The notes: generated by a model from the letters alone, not told the origin. A stretch of 64,000 nucleotides of DNA from Glaciihabitans tibetensis (GCF_003003265.1 NZ_PVTL01000006.1:62001-126000); one strand, 5' to 3'; numbered from the stretch's first letter, positions 17,047 through 26,246 are shown. A program made the numbers and translations.

Positions 17047-17690
17047 CCCGCCCGCTCCGGATCCTGGTAGCCGACGACCACCCGATTGTGCGCAGCGGGA
17101 TCGTGGCCCTGCTCCAGTCGACGACGGATCTGGAGGTTGTTGGCGAGGCCGCTGACGGCGAGCAGGCGGTCACGCTCGCTCTCGAGCTGAAACCCGATCT
17201 GGTGCTGATGGATCTGCGCATGCCCCGGTTGGACGGCGATCAGGCGACAGCGCGGGTTGTCGCGGCGGCACCCGACATCCGCATCATCATTCTCACCACG
17301 TATGAATCGGACGACAGCATTCTGCGTGCCATCGAAGCGGGCGCGAGCGGGTATTTGCTCAAGGCAGCGCCGCACGAGGAGATTCTGGCGGGCATCCGGT
17401 CGGTAGCGCGCGGGCAGGTCGCGCTCTCGCCGGCTGTCGCTGCCCTGTTGGTGCGCCGGACCGCGGCGCCACCCGCTGTCGCCGCGAGCCTGAGCGATCG
17501 GGAAGCGCAGGTGCTCGCACTGGTCGCGCAGGGGCAGAGCAATCGAACGATTGCGCAGTCCCTCTTCGTGAGCGAGGCGACGGTGAAGACGCACCTGCTG
17601 CACGTCTTTGGGAAGCTCGGGGTGAACGACCGCACACGGGCGGTCACGCTCGCGATGGAACTGGGGCTGCTGCCGCGGGTTGGGTCGTAG
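17043..17690 (+). CDS. Response regulator, NarL/LuxR family
   Basis: 215 residues. The receiver domain has acidic pair D11/D12, phospho-acceptor D57 in 'LVLMDLRMP', T85 and K107. A LuxR-type helix-turn-helix follows at the C-terminus ('LSDREAQVLALVAQGQSNRTIAQSLFVSEATVKTHLLHV'). The GTG start overlaps the kinase stop (GTGA), so the pair is co-translated. It likely activates transcription of this ABC exporter operon on phosphorylation. Confidence 0.93.
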   Translation: MTRPLRILVADDHPIVRSGIVALLQSTTDLEVVGEAADGEQAVTLALELKPDLVLMDLRMPRLDGDQATARVVAAAPDIRIIILTTYESDDSILRAIEAGASGYLLKAAPHEEILAGIRSVARGQVALSPAVAALLVRRTAAPPAVAASLSDREAQVLALVAQGQSNRTIAQSLFVSEATVKTHLLHVFGKLGVNDRTRAVTLAMELGLLPRVGS

Positions 17691-17717
17691 GTGGTTCTCC
17701 AACGCTGAGGTGTTGGG

Positions 17718-17795
17718 CACGGCGCGCAGCGCGCAGCGCGCACGGCGCAGCGCGCAGCGCGCACGGCGCAGCGCGCAGCGCGCACGGCGCAGCGT
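17718..17795. repeat. 21-bp tandem repeat between converging genes
   Basis: Units beginning CACGGCGC at 17718, 17741, 17762 and 17783. The last two full periods are 21 bases, the first 23. It is composed almost entirely of GCGCAG/GCGCAC and lies between the response-regulator stop and the stop of the opposite ATPase gene. It has no CRISPR-like spacers. Confidence 0.88.
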
Positions 17796-18934
17796 TACAG
17801 CGGAACCCGCACGTCTGACCCGCCCTCCTCCGTCACCCTCGACGCCACGCGCACGAGAGTGGGACGCTCGACGAAACCACCGGCGAAGAGCGCCTGACCC
17901 TGCACAAAGGTCGGTGATTGGCGCAGGAGAGATTCGGGCGCGTAGCCGAAAACATCCGCCAGCTCGACGAGGTCCCGGGGGGTGCTTATCTTCATCACGC
18001 CGAGGTTGTCGCACTGCGACAGGACGTTCGGGTGGATCTTCGTCGGGCGCTGGGTGGACAGGAACAGCCACAATCCGAACTTGCGCCCCTCCGCGGCGAT
18101 CTGCACGATTTGCCGGGTCAGCGCATGCTCAATCGGCGAGACCGGGTTGGGTGGGCAGAAGTTGTGCGCCTCATCGAGGACGAGGAGGACGGGTTCGCGT
18201 GCCTCCCTGTGGTTCCAGAGGTGTTCGAGCACGGCCAGCGCCGCCGTCTGCGCCTCGGCAGGGTGATCGAACCCACCCAGATCGAGCACTGTTGCGGCCG
18301 GGCGTTCGTCGATCTGCTCCGTCACGGACGACCCTCCGAGGGACCACAGCTTCCATTCCAGAGCCTGGAGGTTGTCGATTCTGGTGGCAAGTTTGGCTCG
18401 CCCGGGGTCCTCAGACGAACGGAGGCCGCGGATATATGACACCGGATCCGCGGTGCGAAGGTCCTCGTCGACGTGGAGGAGTACGTTGAACTCCTCGGCA
18501 TCGGCGATCGGGTCGAGGTGGAGCACCGCCGCCTTCGATGCGACGCTGAGGTCCACATACCGGGCGTGGAGGCGGGGAGTTTGTTTTCCCGTCGAATGGA
18601 AGATGCGGATGTCGGCGTCCTGAATCATCGCTGCGGCCTCGACCGGTGCGTCCGGACGCGGCTCTGCGAGGCGGACGAAGTCGGCGTTGGGGTCGAAGAT
18701 AACGATCGGTAGGTGGGTGTGCAGGAGCAGCTGCTCGAGGACAACGCCGAGCGCGTAGGTCTTGCCTGAGCCGCTCTGCCCGCACCAAAACGTGTGCCGG
18801 TTGAACTTTCTTGCATCCAGTAAGACGAGCGTTGCGGGCTGCGGGGGAGTGGGTGGTGTCGCGGGTGCGGGCGAAGTTGGGGGAGAAGTGGGTGTCGCGA
18901 TGAACTCCGTGCCGATTGTGAATGTTGAGGACAC
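17795..18934 (-). CDS. HerA/DUF87-like P-loop ATPase
   Basis: 379 residues from GTG, with GGAG seven bases upstream. A short N-terminal segment with a Pro/Thr linker is followed by a FtsK/HerA-type ATPase core. It has Walker A GQSGSGKT (52-59), 'PIVIFDPNADFVRLAE', Walker B LLVLDEAH (250-257), 'IAAEGRKFGLWLFLSTQRP' (sensor Q/R) and 'CDNLGVMKISTPRDLVELADVFG'. HerA-like hexameric ATPases translocate DNA. Usual partners (NurA nuclease, Sir2, methylase) are absent beside it, so it is an orphan. A function in DNA repair or plasmid/phage handling is possible but not shown. Confidence 0.82.
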   Translation of the reverse strand: MSSTFTIGTEFIATPTSPPTSPAPATPPTPPQPATLVLLDARKFNRHTFWCGQSGSGKTYALGVVLEQLLLHTHLPIVIFDPNADFVRLAEPRPDAPVEAAAMIQDADIRIFHSTGKQTPRLHARYVDLSVASKAAVLHLDPIADAEEFNVLLHVDEDLRTADPVSYIRGLRSSEDPGRAKLATRIDNLQALEWKLWSLGGSSVTEQIDERPAATVLDLGGFDHPAEAQTAALAVLEHLWNHREAREPVLLVLDEAHNFCPPNPVSPIEHALTRQIVQIAAEGRKFGLWLFLSTQRPTKIHPNVLSQCDNLGVMKISTPRDLVELADVFGYAPESLLRQSPTFVQGQALFAGGFVERPTLVRVASRVTEEGGSDVRVPL

Positions 18935-19086
18935 CGTTTCTCCGACCTATGACCCCCGGATCCGCACTCTGCAGCAAGCGGGGACAGCGTATTACGGCTT
19001 TGGTTGAGAGAGGAAGGGGCGAGGTGCGCTCTTGACGGCCGTCAGGAATAGTGCGGTCGTCGGTCGTCGGTCGCGTTAAGCGCGGA

Positions 19087-19482
19087 CTAGTTCGGGCCGA
19101 GGGGCTGGGTCTTGTTCGTGCCGCCGGTGACGCTCGATCCGCCGGTGCCACCTACGCCGGTGGGACCGGAGTGCGGGTTCGGGTCGGGTTCCTTGAGCTC
19201 GACGAAGATGGTGCGCGTCTCGGTAGCGCCGATGTTCTCGCCCGTGTGGGTCTGGGCGGGCAACCACACCGCAGCTCCGGTCGGAAGTTCCACCTCGAGC
19301 TCCCGCCCGCCCGCTGCCAATCTCCGCCGGAAGGTGCTCAGCGTCACCATCACACTGTCGGGATGACCGTGCGGGGTGGACTTGTCACCTGGTGCGTCGC
19401 CGTACTCCAGCACGCGCACGCGCTCATTCTCGAATATCACGCGGTAGAAGTCCGGGTTGCTCACGACGGGATCGAGGCTCAT
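19087..19482 (-). CDS. Cupin-domain protein
   Basis: 131 residues with a single cupin-like beta-barrel. 'FENERVRVLEYGDAPGDKSTPHGHPDSVMV' supplies the metal-binding His pair (HGH), and 'GAAVWLPAQTHTGENIGATETRTIFVELKEP' the second motif with His. The length fits small cytosolic cupins. A Gly/Thr/Pro-rich tail (NPHSGPTGVGGTGGS) follows. Possible sugar or small-molecule binding or enzymatic role; the substrate cannot be deduced. It stands alone. Confidence 0.8.
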   Translation of the reverse strand: MSLDPVVSNPDFYRVIFENERVRVLEYGDAPGDKSTPHGHPDSVMVTLSTFRRRLAAGGRELEVELPTGAAVWLPAQTHTGENIGATETRTIFVELKEPDPNPHSGPTGVGGTGGSSVTGGTNKTQPLGPN

Positions 19483-19570
19483 GTCCCGAACCTATCCACC
19501 CGAGCCTCGCGCAACAAGGGGCTGTATCCCACCGACGCGGCGTGCCATCTGGCCGAAAGAGTGTGCCCGG

Positions 19571-19650
19571 CGGAACGGAGCGTCGCGCCCGGCAAACGGA
19601 GCGTCGCCCGCCGAAAGGAGCGTCGCCCGCGGAACGGAGCGTCGCCCCGC
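19571..19650. repeat. Four degenerate copies of ACGGAGCGTCGC
   Basis: The 12-base core occurs at 19575, 19596, 19615 (one change) and 19634, spaced 21, 19 and 19 bases, in the space upstream of the cupin gene. No ORF of note spans it. Confidence 0.8.
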
Positions 19651-19663
19651 CGAGACCAGAAAG

Positions 19664-19713
19664 CCGCCCCTACCGGGTTCGCGCCGCGAGGCAGGCGAAT
19701 CCGGTAGGGGCGG
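19664..19713 (-). terminator. Hairpin downstream of MacAB-type operon
   Basis: Perfect 13-base inverted repeat CCGCCCCTACCGG (19664-19676) / CCGGTAGGGGCGG (19701-19713) with a 24-base loop, about 90 bases beyond the stop of the last operon gene. On the minus strand it is followed by a short T-rich stretch (CTTTCT). Confidence 0.6.
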
Positions 19714-19804
19714 CAATCAGCCACGGCCTGTGCTGCACGCGAGGCCGGGCGTTCGGGATGGCCGAAGGTTGCTCGTCGGCTTAGTCGTTGACTCAGCCGC
19801 CGGC

Positions 19805-20473
19805 TTACTCGTCGGCCGCGGGTGCCTCGCCCCCGCCGAAGCCGCCGAAGGTTGCGGCACCCTCAGAGATGGAGGTGGCGGACACGTCGCCCGAATCATC
19901 CGCTTCCCCCGTCACCGTGAGGCTGTCGCCGGTCGCCAGCGAAGCTACATCGGACTCCTCGGTCGCGGTAACCGTGGTGTCGTCGGTGGTGGTGACGGTG
20001 ATTTCTTCGCCGTCACTGGTCTCAAGCGTGATGGTGTCGCCGTCGATGGAGACAACAGTTCCGGAGGTTAAGCCGCCCATCCCGCCCGCGCCGGCTGGCA
20101 TCTCGCCGGATGGCATCCCGCCAGCTGCCGCATCGCCACGGGCGGTCATGCCTCCGGCCTCGGTGGTGGTCGCAGCGGTGTTCTGCCCGATGAGCACGCC
20201 ACCGAACAGTCCGATGCCGAGAACCGCGACGAGCACCAGCACGGGCGTCACGAAGCGCGCGGCCCCCTTTTTCTTGGCGGCGGCGGCGGAAGCGGAAGCG
20301 GGGGCGGTGGTGCCGGTCGCCGACCCCGAGGTGGGCGTGGCGGATTTCGCGTCCGAGGTGGGTGGGGCGGATGTCGCGCCCGAGGCGGGTGGGGCGGATG
20401 CGACGGGGCTCGAAGACACGGCGGAGCTGGAGGGCGTGGACTTTGGTTCGATGGCGGCCATGGGTGGTCTCAT
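19805..20473 (-). CDS. Membrane-anchored DUF5666-like protein, last gene of MacAB-type operon
   Basis: 222 residues. A long Ser/Ala/Thr/Pro-rich cytosolic N-terminus (about 1-70) is followed by one transmembrane helix ('FVTPVLVLVAVLGIGLFGGVLIG'), a Gly/Met-rich linker ('GGMPSGEMPAGAGGMGG') and an extracellular beta domain 'GTVVSIDGDTITLETSDGEEITVTTTDDTTV'. The beta domain has the DUF5666/OB-like pattern (metal- or ligand-binding is unproven). It ends in a Gly-rich acidic tail. The preceding genes encode an adaptor, ATPase and permease, so this protein may serve the exporter at the cell surface. Confidence 0.72.
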   Translation of the reverse strand: MRPPMAAIEPKSTPSSSAVSSSPVASAPPASGATSAPPTSDAKSATPTSGSATGTTAPASASAAAAKKKGAARFVTPVLVLVAVLGIGLFGGVLIGQNTAATTTEAGGMTARGDAAAGGMPSGEMPAGAGGMGGLTSGTVVSIDGDTITLETSDGEEITVTTTDDTTVTATEESDVASLATGDSLTVTGEADDSGDVSATSISEGAATFGGFGGGEAPAADE

Positions 20474-20582
20474 TTCTCTGGGGGATCTGGCTGGGGATAG
20501 TGGGTATGGGGGAGAGCAGCGCGGTGACGCCGCAGTGGAATGACGTCGGCGCCGCGCATGACGCCGACATCGCGCGTGACGC

Positions 20583-21809
20583 CTACACGGCGCGCAACGC
20601 CTGGATCGGTCGCATTGCCGCGGCGCGGCCAGCGGGGTAGACCCCGAAGAACACCCCGATCGCGACGGAGACGCCGAGGGCGAGCGGGATGGAATAGTCG
20701 AGCACGACGGGCATCGTTCCGTTGATCTCGAAGGTGGCGCCGATCAGCGCCACCGCCACGCCGAGGAGCCCGCCGACCAGGGTCAGCGTCGCCGCCTCGG
20801 CCAAGAATTGTCCGAGGATCGCTCCGCGCGTTGCGCCGAGCGCCTTGCGAATACCAATCTCGCGGGTGCGTTCGGTGACGGAGACGAGCATCACGTTGGT
20901 TACGCCAATGCCCCCGACGAGCAGGCTGATCGCCGCGACCGCGCCGAGCAACACGGTGAAGCTGTCCGCGCTCGCCGCCTCGGTTTCCAGCAGTGACGTC
21001 TGGTTGGTGATCGTGTACGGCGCGGTGTCGTCGACGCCCACGCCGAGGAACTGGTCGAGCATGACGCCGATCTCGCCTTCGGCCGCGGCCACATCATCCG
21101 AGCTGGTTGCCTGCACCAACAAGCTGCTCACCGCGCCAAAACCGGTGAACGACCGCTGGATGCGCGAGATCGGGGCAATAACGACGGTGTTCGGGTCGTC
21201 GGTTCCGGTGCTGCTCTGGGTCGCAAGCACCCCGACGATCGTGAGCGGAGTGCCATCGACCGTGATCGATTCGCCCAGGGCGGACCCGGTCGGGAAGAGC
21301 GTTGTCGCGAGCTCCGATCCGATCACGGCAACCTTCGCCGCGGATGCGACGTCGTCCTCCGTGAAGGATTCGCCCGTGCCGACCTCGGCGGTCGACACGT
21401 CGAAATAGTCGCTGCTGGTGCCGATGATGGAGACGCTGTCGGAGGAGCTCGCCGTGGAAGACACGGTCAGCGACGTGCTGACCTGCGGCACCACCGCAGA
21501 CACATGGCCAAGGCCCGCGTCCGACAGCTTGTCGCTGACGTCGACGGTGATCTCCTTGACGGTGCTGCCCTCGGTCGCGGTTGCGCCCGGACCGCCGCCG
21601 CCGCCCGTCGAGCTCGCGCGCACCGTGACGGTGTCGGTTCCCAGCGCGGCAATGGATTCTCGGATGGTCGCAGCTGACCCGTTGCCCACCGCGAGCAGCA
21701 GAATGACGGATGCTACGCCGATGAGCACACCGAGCATGGTCAGTATCGAGCGCATCTTGTTGGCCAGCACCCCGCGCAGGGCCGAGAGCAGAATGTCGAG
21801 GAGGCTCAC
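20583..21809 (-). CDS. MacB-type ABC transporter permease
   Basis: 408 residues: N-terminal TM (about 17-40, after 'MRSILTMLGVLIGVASVILLLAV'), a large extracytoplasmic MacB_PCD domain, then three C-terminal helices with 'GGIGVTNVMLVSVTERTREIGIRKALGA', the FtsX-family signature. MacB-type proteins do not transport through a channel but act by mechanotransmission, driving efflux of drugs or peptides with an adaptor. It overlaps by four bases the upstream ATPase gene. In a single-membrane bacterium no TolC partner is needed, as in Bacillus YknXYZ. Confidence 0.93.
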   Translation of the reverse strand: MSLLDILLSALRGVLANKMRSILTMLGVLIGVASVILLLAVGNGSAATIRESIAALGTDTVTVRASSTGGGGGPGATATEGSTVKEITVDVSDKLSDAGLGHVSAVVPQVSTSLTVSSTASSSDSVSIIGTSSDYFDVSTAEVGTGESFTEDDVASAAKVAVIGSELATTLFPTGSALGESITVDGTPLTIVGVLATQSSTGTDDPNTVVIAPISRIQRSFTGFGAVSSLLVQATSSDDVAAAEGEIGVMLDQFLGVGVDDTAPYTITNQTSLLETEAASADSFTVLLGAVAAISLLVGGIGVTNVMLVSVTERTREIGIRKALGATRGAILGQFLAEAATLTLVGGLLGVAVALIGATFEINGTMPVVLDYSIPLALGVSVAIGVFFGVYPAGRAAAMRPIQALRAV

Positions 21810-22576
21810 GCGAAGACCTCCTTGCGGCTGACCCGGTCGGACACAATGAGGCCGTCACTCACCGAAAGCACACGGTGTGCACGCTCCGCAACGTGCTGTT
21901 CGTGAGTGATGATCACGATGGTGCGTCCGGCGTCCGCCAGAGTGTCGAAAATGGCAAGAATCTCCTCCGTGGACTCGGAGTCGAGGTTTCCCGTCGGTTC
22001 GTCCGCGAGCACGAGCGTGGGGTTGGTGACCAGCGCCCGGGCGATCGCGACCCGTTGCTGTTGCCCGCCTGACAGTTCCTGCGGCTGGTGGTTGGCCCGA
22101 TGTCCCAGGCCGACCATGCCGAGCGCATCGAGCGCCCGGCGGCGGCGTTCCGCTCGCTTTACGCCGCCATAGACAAGAGGGAGCTCTACGTTGGCGACCG
22201 CCGACATGCGGGGCACGAGGTTGAACGACTGGAAGATGAAACCGATCTCCCGGTTGCGCACGACGGCCAACTGGCCCTCGTCGAGCGTCGCCACATCGTT
22301 TCCCGCCAGCGAGTACACGCCGGACGAGGCGATGTCGAGGCATCCGAGCAGGTTCATCAGCGTGGACTTGCCGGAGCCAGACGGGCCCATGATGGCGACG
22401 TAGTCTCCGGCGGCGACAGCCAGGTTGATGCCGCGGAGGGCGTGCACCGCGGCATCCCCCGTTCCATATATTTGCTGGATGTCGACGAGCTCGAGAACAG
22501 GCTGCGCAGACGGTCCCGCGACGGCCCCGGACTCTCGCGCTACTGCGGCGTCGCCGCTGGCGGGAACGGTGCTCAT
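21806..22576 (-). CDS. MacB-type ABC transporter ATPase (LolD/YknY-like)
   Basis: 256 residues from an ATG preceded by GGGAG. Walker [10 protein letters not shown] is at 64-72, then '[28 protein letters not shown]', signature LSGGQQQR, Walker B '[12 protein letters not shown]' and H-loop '[12 protein letters not shown]'. The 'GNLD' and 'FNL' motifs are typical of the MacB/LolD subfamily. It powers the permease encoded immediately downstream. The N-terminal 25 residues are a variable Ala/Gly extension. Confidence 0.94.
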   Translation of the reverse strand: MSTVPASGDAAVARESGAVAGPSAQPVLELVDIQQIYGTGDAAVHALRGINLAVAAGDYVAIMGPSGSGKSTLMNLLGCLDIASSGVYSLAGNDVATLDEGQLAVVRNREIGFIFQSFNLVPRMSAVANVELPLVYGGVKRAERRRRALDALGMVGLGHRANHQPQELSGGQQQRVAIARALVTNPTLVLADEPTGNLDSESTEEILAIFDTLADAGRTIVIITHEQHVAERAHRVLSVSDGLIVSDRVSRKEVFA

Positions 22577-22646
22577 GCGTGCTCCCTGCTGGGGTTGTGG
22601 TGGACGGTTGTCGGTGGTGCGATGGGGAATTTCACGGCTTGCCGCA

Positions 22647-24074
22647 CTAGCCCGGGAATCCGCCGGTGGGCATTTCGCCGCCGGTAAATCCGCCGCCCGT
22701 GCCACCGCCGGGGAACCCGGATTGCTCCGTCGTGGCTGCGTCATCCGTGGTTGCCGCGACCTCGCCGAGAACGACCGTCTGGCCAGACGTGAGCCCCGAG
22801 GTGATTTCTGTACCCTCGTCACCGACCACGCCGAGTTCGACGGTGACCACGCTGGAGACATCCGACTCATCAAGGACCTCCACCGTCGAGGTGCCGTCCG
22901 TCGCGGTGGTGATGGCCGCGGTGGGCACATAGAGCGAGCCTTCGGCCGAAGCGGCGGTGGTGATGGCGGCCTCGGCGGTCTGGCCGAGGCGTAACCCCTC
23001 GGGAATTTCGCTGAGGGTGATGGTCGTCGCGTACGTGACGATCGAGTTGCTCGCGGTGGCCGTGGGGGAGATGGCCGTGATGGATGCCGCGGCGGTGACG
23101 TCATCGAGGGCCGGGAAGGTGACCGTGGCGGCCTGACCGACGGCGACCGACGCAATGTCAGCCTCGGCGATCGCCGCGGACACGGTGTAGGCGGACACGT
23201 CCGCGATGGTCACGAAACCGGAGCTGGAGGTGCTCGTGCTCGCGGTGCCGCTCGCGGTGCCGCTCGCGGTGCCGCTCGCGGTGCCGCTTGCGTCCGAGGT
23301 GGTGCCGCTGGAGCCCGTCGAGGTGGTTCCCCCGACTTCGCCGCTGACCGCGATGACTAAGCCGGCGATCGGAGCGGTCAATGTGGCCGCATTAACCGCG
23401 TCGACGCTGTCGTTGTAGGCGTCGGCGGCCTCGTCTACCTTGTCTTCGGCGCTGCTCAGCTGGCTCTTCGCGTTGGTGACGGCGGACTCTGCCTGACTGG
23501 TGTCGGTGGCGCTGCTGCTCGAGGTGGTCGAGGTCGAGCTGCCGGTGCCGGTGCCGGTGCTGGAACCGGTACCCGTGCTGGTACCCGTCGCCGAACCGGC
23601 ACCGGTGCTCGTTCCCGCCGTCGTGGTCGCTGCTTCTTCGGCAGCGGCCGTCGCGGCTTCCGCGGTTGCTGTCACGAGGTCGGCCTTCGCCTCGGCCAGC
23701 GCCGTATTGGCGTCGGTGAGATCGGTGTTGGCGTCGGCGAGGGCGTTGGCTGCGTCGGTGCGTGCTTCGATGAGGTCGTCGGTCACCAGGGTGCCGAGCT
23801 GCTGACCGGCCGTAACAGTGGCGCCGAGCGCGACATCCACGGTGGCGATCGTGCCACTTACGCTGAAGGATGCGCTCACCTGACGGGCTGCGGCAATCGA
23901 CCCGCTCGCGGTGATGGTGCTGCTGACGATTCCCTCTTGCACGGTGCCCGTGAGCTGCGTGGCCTCCGCGGTCGCTGCTGCGATCGGGTTGGCGACAAAG
24001 TAGGCGCCGGTGCCGGCGGCGATGATCACGGCAGCCAACGTGACATTGATGACGAGAGGGCGAGGAAGTTTCAT
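22647..24074 (-). CDS. MacA/YknX-like membrane-fusion adaptor
   Basis: 475 residues. An N-terminal signal anchor ('VINVTLAAVIIAAGTGAYFV') is followed by a biotinyl-lipoyl-like half ('GTIATVDVALGATVTAGQQLGTL'), a long helical hairpin ('DALIEARTDAANALADANTDL...'), the second lipoyl half ('LTAPIAGLVIAVSGEVGG') and beta-barrel domains, ending in a Gly/Phe-rich tail. It bridges the transporter to the outside of the membrane. Odd: Ser/Thr/Gly tandem insertions sit in the hairpin (STGTGSS-like) and after the second lipoyl half (GTAS repeated). It is the first gene of the operon, 70 bases before the ATPase. Confidence 0.92.
   Translation of the reverse strand: MKLPRPLVINVTLAAVIIAAGTGAYFVANPIAAATAEATQLTGTVQEGIVSSTITASGSIAAARQVSASFSVSGTIATVDVALGATVTAGQQLGTLVTDDLIEARTDAANALADANTDLTDANTALAEAKADLVTATAEAATAAAEEAATTTAGTSTGAGSATGTSTGTGSSTGTGTGSSTSTTSSSSATDTSQAESAVTNAKSQLSSAEDKVDEAADAYNDSVDAVNAATLTAPIAGLVIAVSGEVGGTTSTGSSGTTSDASGTASGTASGTASGTASTSTSSSGFVTIADVSAYTVSAAIAEADIASVAVGQAATVTFPALDDVTAAASITAISPTATASNSIVTYATTITLSEIPEGLRLGQTAEAAITTAASAEGSLYVPTAAITTATDGTSTVEVLDESDVSSVVTVELGVVGDEGTEITSGLTSGQTVVLGEVAATTDDAATTEQSGFPGGGTGGGFTGGEMPTGGFPG
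23241..23288. repeat. 12-bp tandem repeat, four copies, in adaptor gene
   Basis: Four copies of CGCGGTGCCGCT in a row (last copy with one change), encoding the GTAS repeats on the minus strand in the adaptor protein. Confidence 0.9.
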
Positions 24075-24224
24075 TCCCGTAGGTTCGCGGACCTTTCTAT
24101 GGGCACTGTTTGCCGATTCTGCGAGTTACCTGTTAATTTTTGAGGCGGTTCGGTAGTCAATTCGCGGCAACCTCTGGTGCCGGGAGGTCGTCGTGCCTAT
24201 GCTCATTGCGAAAGCGAGGCTCCA

Positions 24225-25145
24225 ATGGCGGATGACTCTTCGACCCGTTCGCGGCCGCATTTCGATCCGCGGTTCGATCCCGAGTTCCAGCCGGGCTTCG
24301 AGGTCGGGTCCGACGTCGGGTCCGCAGTCCGGCCCCAAGCCGGGTCCGCAGTCCGGTCACCAGACACTTCTCAGTTCGACGCTCAGGTCGGGCTCGAGAC
24401 CGGGCTTTCGTCGGATTCGGAGCATCTAGCCGCTGCGGTGTCCTCGCCAGCGCAAAGTGCAAAGCCAGCCTCAGATGTGACGTCCCCAGCCGCGGGACCT
24501 GGCGCGAGGTCCGAAGGGGTGCGCGACGCTGGGCAGCTCCGCGAGGTGCCAAACGCTGAGCTACAGCAGAGCGGGGCGATAGCACGTGCGGCTGCGACAG
24601 CGCGTGGCGCTGCGGTGACCGGCGGTGCGGTGAGCGGCGCTGCAGTCGGCAGCGTTGCGTCGGGCCGCGGTGCGGTCAATCGCGTTGCGTCGGGCCCCGC
24701 CGCGGTGAACGGGATTGCGGTCGACGCGCCGGTGTCCCCGTCCGTCGTTGTCGTCGGGGCTGCGGACGGTGCTGGACGGGACGACAACGGACGGGCCGGC
24801 GGAGGACCGGAGGCCAAAGGCGACGCGCCGGATACTTCCCGCATCCCCTACGACGCAAACGCCGTCGGCGCCCGTCAGGGTGACGACTATTTCGCACCTC
24901 CACCGTGGCGCAACCCGTACTTGGTCGCTCTCGCTGGCGCCGGAGTCGGGCTGGTCGGCGCGGGCGCGTGGCTTTTCTTGAGGGCCTACTCTGCATTCAA
25001 CGAAGGCGTGGCGATACAAACCCAGGGCGACTTTGCCGCCATGCAGGTGACGATGTACAGCGGACCGCTCGTCGTCCTCCTGGGCCTGGGCACGCTTCTC
25101 GGCGTCCTGTTCGTCGTCGCCGTCCGCTGGCGGCCGAGGCAGTGA
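24225..25145 (+). CDS. Membrane protein with long disordered N-terminus
   Basis: 306 residues from ATG with GCGAGG upstream. About 220 residues of Ala/Gly/Ser/Asp/Arg-rich sequence with many short repeats (e.g. 'SDVGSAVRPQAGSAVRSPD', 'VASGRGAVNRVASGPAAVNG') precede two transmembrane helices. These are 'YLVALAGAGVGLVGAGAWLFL' and 'YSGPLVVLLGLGTLLGVLFVVAV', with the segment 'RAYSAFNEGVAIQTQGDFAAMQVT' between. No known domain. The cytosolic N-terminus would be intrinsically disordered. Unknown function; possibly a DUF-type small membrane protein with an expanded tail. Confidence 0.7.
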   Translation: MADDSSTRSRPHFDPRFDPEFQPGFEVGSDVGSAVRPQAGSAVRSPDTSQFDAQVGLETGLSSDSEHLAAAVSSPAQSAKPASDVTSPAAGPGARSEGVRDAGQLREVPNAELQQSGAIARAAATARGAAVTGGAVSGAAVGSVASGRGAVNRVASGPAAVNGIAVDAPVSPSVVVVGAADGAGRDDNGRAGGGPEAKGDAPDTSRIPYDANAVGARQGDDYFAPPPWRNPYLVALAGAGVGLVGAGAWLFLRAYSAFNEGVAIQTQGDFAAMQVTMYSGPLVVLLGLGTLLGVLFVVAVRWRPRQ

Positions 25146-25233
25146 GCGCGGGTGGTCCGCGCTAGGTTCTCCGACGCGCGGTGATCCGCGAGACTTGCGC
25201 CCTGCGGCTACGTGCCGCGCCTTCGCGACGACG

Positions 25234-26013
25234 TCAGGTTTGGCAGCGGGGGCAGAAGTAGACGTCGCGCTCGGTCAAAACCGTCTCGCCCAACCGTCCG
25301 CGCAAGATTCGGGTACCGCAGCGCAAGCACGGCTTACGATCCCGGCGCGCTACCCACGCGGTCTTCCCCGGACGCGTGTCCCCCGTCGTTACCCGCTCGG
25401 CGCGATCGCGGTTTGCGTAGATGAGCCGGTGCGCAAGGGCGATCAGACCCGGGATGTCGCCAACCTCACCCACCGGCCGCGTCGGCAGCACACCCCGCAG
25501 AAAGCACAGCTCGTTGCGGTAGTCATTGCCGAGTCCCGCGATCACGCGCTGGTCAAGCAGGGCAAGACCGATGGGCCTGGCGGGGTCGGCGGTCAAGCGA
25601 CGAGCCGCTTCGTCCGGATCCCAGGCGGGACCGAGGATGTCGGGTCCGAGGTAGCCGATCGCTTCGCTCTCGCGTTCCCTCGGGAGCACCTCAAGAATGC
25701 CGAGCTGGAATCCCACCGTTACCCAGCCTGCGGTCGCGAGAATCGCGCGAGCTTGCCAGGCGGGTCGTCTCCACGCGGTCGCGGGGAGGTAGCGGTGCCA
25801 TGACCCCTCCATTTTGAGGTGGCTGTGCACCGTTACCTCCCCAATTCGATGCAAAATATGTTTTCCGACGCTGACCACCTCGTCGATGCGTTGCCCGCTG
25901 AGATCGACGGTGGCAAACTCGGGCACACGGAAGTCGCTGCGCTCAAGGACCTCGCCGGCGAGCACCTCGTTCAACGCGCGAGCGGTGCGGAACACGGTAT
26001 CTCCTTCGGGCAT
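25234..26013 (-). CDS. Endonuclease VIII-like DNA glycosylase (Fpg/Nei family)
   Basis: 259 residues. The N-terminus MPEGDTVFR supplies the catalytic Pro2 and Glu3 after Met removal, which fixes the start; the GGAGG lies only one base before the ATG. K51 ('VSVGKHIL') and K67 ('SHLKMEGSW') are conserved Nei positions. The helix-two-turn-helix segment is 'LLDQRVIAGLGNDYRNELCFLRGVLP', and a C-terminal zinc finger ('CLRCGTRI...YFCPRCQT') binds DNA. The enzyme excises oxidised pyrimidines (base excision repair, AP lyase). Residue pattern favours the Nei2/Nei1 actinobacterial group over Fpg. Family confident. Confidence 0.93.
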   Translation of the reverse strand: MPEGDTVFRTARALNEVLAGEVLERSDFRVPEFATVDLSGQRIDEVVSVGKHILHRIGEVTVHSHLKMEGSWHRYLPATAWRRPAWQARAILATAGWVTVGFQLGILEVLPRERESEAIGYLGPDILGPAWDPDEAARRLTADPARPIGLALLDQRVIAGLGNDYRNELCFLRGVLPTRPVGEVGDIPGLIALAHRLIYANRDRAERVTTGDTRPGKTAWVARRDRKPCLRCGTRILRGRLGETVLTERDVYFCPRCQT

Positions 26014-26246
26014 TCCTCCAGTCTGCCGAATCGCGGACGTTCGTGAGTGAAGAGATGTCATCTCCGAGGCGTCGAAGGCTGATTCGCTGCTGGTCGGCTC
26101 GGGGACTCCCGGTCGGTAGTCCGTGCGGCATCGTTCGCCTCATACACAGCTCCCGTACATCTCTCCTTCACCTTTGCGTGGGAGCGCGGCCATCCGCGGG
26201 CGCAACCGTAAGGACGCGCGTGTGTGCGCGACCACCCGGGGGATTA

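Noticed and set aside
17718-17795. Possible CRISPR or REP element
   Set aside because: 21-base simple GCGCAG repeats with no spacers or dyad symmetry of REP type.
16644-18071. 475-residue minus-strand frame across kinase, regulator and ATPase gene ends
   Set aside because: Overlaps three well-supported genes and contains translated repeats; no family.
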